64,000 nt of DNA from contig JAFEBQ010000033.1 of the NCBI GenBank assembly GCA_018242585.1, forward strand, positions 1 to 64,000, in the 5' to 3' direction. The notes beneath the pieces are model-generated. The model did not search any database. It was not told where the DNA came from and saw only the letters and a list, made by a program, of their open reading frames with translations. Source of the stretch: Planctomycetota bacterium. GTDB lineage: Bacteria > Planctomycetota > Planctomycetia > Pirellulales > PNKZ01. Below, piece after piece: positions 62,500 through 64,000 of the stretch; position 1 is the first letter of the stretch, and every line of letters begins with the position of its first letter. The position numbers and the translations under genes were made by a program.

Positions 62500-62666
62500 G
62501 CGCGGGCCTCTGGCCCTGCGGCTAAACCGCAAGCGTGCATCCCGCCACTTTCCACACTCCCCTCTCGTATCTCTTATTCCCCACCCCCACGTCCTCCCCG
62601 TGGCTTCTGCGCCTTTGCGGTTCAAACCGCCCCTTCCGCCACGTCGTGTGGTCGTGGTTTGTCCGC
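62500..62666 (-). repeat. Right copy of the inverted repeat pair
   Basis: Reverse complement holds TGGCCCTGCGGCTAAACC (62511-62528) and TGCGGTTCAAACCG (62616-62629), matching the left copy at 60073-60261 block by block. It lies between the rsgA stop and the RNase P RNA promoter. Confidence 0.9.
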
Positions 62667-62677
62667 TCTCGATTGAG

Positions 62678-62683
62678 TATGCT
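62678..62683 (+). promoter_or_regulatory. Candidate -10 box of the RNase P RNA gene
   Basis: TATGCT is 7 bases before the 5' end of the P1 helix (62691), a normal -10 distance. The -35 box is not clear (TGGTTT at 62655-62660 has 17-bp spacing but a poor match). Confidence 0.45.
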
Positions 62684-62690
62684 GGATCAA

Positions 62691-63204
62691 AGAGTCGGAG
62701 TGGGCTGGGCGATCGCTGGCTCGGTTGGCAACAGCCGAGCGGGAGGAAAGTCCGGGCTCCCCAGGGCACTGTGGTGGATAACGTCCACCGGTCGCGAGAC
62801 CCGGGAAAGTGCAACAGAAAGCAAACCGCCTCGACCGGCGACTCGCCAGAGTTGTCGGCCCGAGGTAAGGGTGAAACGGTGAGGTAAGAGCTCACCAGCA
62901 GGTTGGGTGACCAGCTTGGCTAGGTAAACCCCACAGGGAGCAAAGCCAAACAGAAGGGAAGCCGCTGGGAAACCGCGCGGCGCCGATCGGCCCGATCGGT
63001 CACCACCTTCGGGTAGGCTGCTAAAGAAGCCGAGCAATCGGCTTCGTAGAGAAATGATCGTCGCCGCGGCCGATTGGTCTGCGCGGCAACGAAGGCCCAG
63101 GGTTCAGCGCCGTGGCAACATGCTAGCGGAGCAAGCCCCAGCTTTCAGCGCGCAAGCCAATCGGTCGCGGAACAGAACCCGGCTTACAGGCCCGCTCCGA
63201 CTCT
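62691..63204 (+). ncRNA. rnpB: RNase P RNA (class A) with a large peripheral insertion
   Basis: Catalytic RNA of tRNA 5' maturation. The conserved core is unmistakable: AGGAAAGTCCGGGCTCC (62744-62760), GTGCAACAGAAAGCAAACCG, GTAAGGGTGAAACGGTG (62864-62880), GGTAAACCCCAC and CAGAACCCGGCTTAC near the 3' end (63172-63187). P1 is a perfect 10-bp helix, AGAGTCGGAG (62691-62700) with CTCCGACTCT (63195-63204), followed by six T at 63206-63211 which likely end transcription. Length is about 514 nt, against about 377 in E. coli: an extra arm of about 107 nt at 63064-63170 has a 14-bp closing helix. Confidence 0.96.
63064..63170 (+). other. Extra helical arm inside RNase P RNA
   Basis: CCGCGGCCGATTGG (63064-63077) pairs with CCAATCGGTCGCGG (63157-63170), 14 bp with one G-U. 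GCGCG (63081-63085) and CGCGC (63149-63153) continue the helix. The tip of about 60 nt has further short pairs. It replaces the short 3' hairpin seen at the same place in E. coli. Confidence 0.85.
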
Positions 63205-63273
63205 CTTTTTTCGCAACCTGGCTGCTCTAGCGCAAGATGAAAATGCGCCGTCCATGGCGCGGTGGCCGATGGC

Positions 63274-63302
63274 GACCCCCGGCCGTCGGCCGGCCGGGGG
63301 TC
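63274..63302. repeat. Perfect 11-bp GC hairpin
   Basis: GACCCCCGGCC (63274-63284), 7-nt loop, GGCCGGGGGTC (63292-63302). No T-run on either side. Lies between rnpB and the 3' end of the leftward RHH gene; may block convergent transcription. Confidence 0.7.
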
Positions 63303-63378
63303 AGGACCACGGCTCATTGAACCAAGCCCCACAGGGCCCGGTAATAGCAGACCCCCCGAGAGGAGCCCGCCGACATCC

Positions 63379-63753
63379 TTATTCGACCGGCACCAGTTGA
63401 TTGTCGATCAACTGGAGCAACTTCGAAATGCACAGCTTGTTCATGCTGGTGCGGCGCTCGTGGGCCTCGAGCCGGAGCGATTCGTGCAAGCTTTGTGGCA
63501 GCCGGACGGTAATGACGCGGGTCGGCTCCTTGCTCGACGCATCGTCACCCCGCTCGCGCAGCCGGGCCATCATGAGCTGCAGCTCGGCATACTCAGTGGT
63601 CCGCTCGAACGTGGCCAGCTCTTCCGGGGTTTTGAAGGTCTCGCGCACCACTCCGCCGACACCCAACACCGACCGGAAAAAAGTCACCCAGTCAGGCGAT
63701 TGTTGGCACAGCTCTTGAGCCTTGCGCATGACCTCTTGTTCCCGTTCACCCAT
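63379..63753 (-). CDS. Ribbon-helix-helix DNA-binding protein (HicB/Arc-like C-terminus)
   Basis: 124 residues. GGAGGAGGAG at 63757-63766 (reverse strand) fixes ATG 63753. The C-terminal segment RVITVRLPQSLHESLRLEAH, followed by RRTSMNKLCISKLLQLI, is the RHH fold of HicB-type and Arc/MetJ repressors. The N-terminal 70 residues are helical and unassigned. Possibly a transcription regulator or antitoxin; no adjacent toxin gene was recognised, although the next frame upstream is cut by the window edge. Confidence 0.82.
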   Translation of the reverse strand: MGEREQEVMRKAQELCQQSPDWVTFFRSVLGVGGVVRETFKTPEELATFERTTEYAELQLMMARLRERGDDASSKEPTRVITVRLPQSLHESLRLEAHERRTSMNKLCISKLLQLIDNQLVPVE

Positions 63754-63756
63754 GAT

Positions 63757-63766
63757 CTCCTCCTCC
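63757..63766 (-). promoter_or_regulatory. Ribosome binding site of the RHH gene
   Basis: GGAGGAGGAG on the minus strand, 3 to 7 bases before ATG 63753, a very strong Shine-Dalgarno with repeated GGA. Confidence 0.8.
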
Positions 63767-63837
63767 AATTTCAATAGCCGAAGTCCTTTTCGACGACACC
63801 ACGGTCGCCGTCATATACGTTGATCTTTGCAATCAAG

Positions 63838-64000
63838 TCAAGGGCAGCATCGATATCGTTGCAAGCTTGAGACTTACAGCGATTTTGCCAGCGTGCTTAA
63901 AAAATGCACGGTCCTGCCCGAATTGGGGCACGAGATCGATTGCCTGTTCGCTAGGCAATAGCCAAAAGTAAACTTTCCCAAGTGTCCATTGGCTGGCCCC
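63838..64000 (-). other. Possible 3' end of a gene cut by the window edge
   Basis: The minus frame is open for 54 codons from the window edge to TGA 63838-63840 (residues such as QWTLGKVYFWLLPSEQAIDL). A second frame, NDIDAALDLIAKINVYDGD to a TGA at 63777-63779 just before the RHH ribosome site, also looks coding and is separated by a T6 run, which would fit a frameshift. Base composition is lower in GC than neighbours. No family recognised, so this may be chance. Confidence 0.25.

Noticed and set aside
1-64000. tRNA, rRNA, IS element, prophage or integrase genes
   Set aside because: I looked for T-loop-like words and transposase/integrase motifs in the gaps and coding frames and found none.

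Overview
The window is a GC-rich chromosomal segment from a planctomycete, most probably of the Pirellulales type. The evidence is the set of lineage-typical families: a tandem-duplicated giant UvrA, a DUF1549/DUF1553 cytochrome-like protein paired with a Tat-exported DUF1501 protein, a formylglycine sulfatase, Tyr-rich secreted proteins, an FG-GAP/esterase fusion, a protein-kinase-like receptor and S2P/Flp-type small families. A BamA with five POTRA domains, an ADP-heptose-type adenylyltransferase and a GT9 heptosyltransferase-like enzyme indicate an outer membrane with a heptose-containing glycan.

Layout. 1-5865 (-): 3'-truncated giant uvrA. 6256-13357 (-): S41 protease, then (upstream, ending at a clean terminator) an operon of anti-sigma-like membrane protein, coiled-coil secreted protein, DUF1549/DUF1553 protein and DUF1501 protein. 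14134-18730 (+): information-processing block rplY-pth-rpsF-ssb-rplI, terminator, dnaB. 18822-21952 (-): cytochrome c'-like protein, LhgO-type oxidase, HAD phosphatase. 22304-23812 (+): two small secreted proteins. 23857-29859 (-): bamA, a ClpP-fold protein, hflX. 30249-37265 (+): six-gene sugar-lipid cassette (GT2, ChbG/HpnK deacetylase, GT39, GT2, SDR epimerase, DegT aminotransferase), the last three translationally coupled. 37351-38797 (-): three small exported or unknown proteins. 39230-41732 (+): heptose adenylyltransferase, GT9, EEP phosphatase/nuclease, all overlapping. 41793-43643 (-): dynamin/Era-like GTPase. 43907-52854: sulfatase, SGNH hydrolase, a small unknown, bioB, PSP1, amidase, S9 peptidase, bacterioferritin. 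53108-59979: FG-GAP/esterase, S2P protease, Nudix, an orphan Flp pilin (too short to stand out) and a pseudokinase. 60270-62453: divergent TIGR01212 radical SAM and rsgA, bracketed by an inverted pair of about 170-190 bp repeats. 62691-63204 (+): RNase P RNA with a large extra helix. 63379-63753 (-): ribbon-helix-helix protein.

The strongest candidates for new biology are the Arn-like glycan-modification cassette, the enlarged RNase P RNA, the several families of palindromic intergenic repeats (including the inverted pair around the radical SAM/rsgA genes), the stop-codon-containing 21-bp tandem repeat, and several enzymes with altered catalytic residues (pseudokinase, ClpP-like protein, SDR epimerase, bacterioferritin). 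No CRISPR array, tRNA, rRNA or transposase was recognised.
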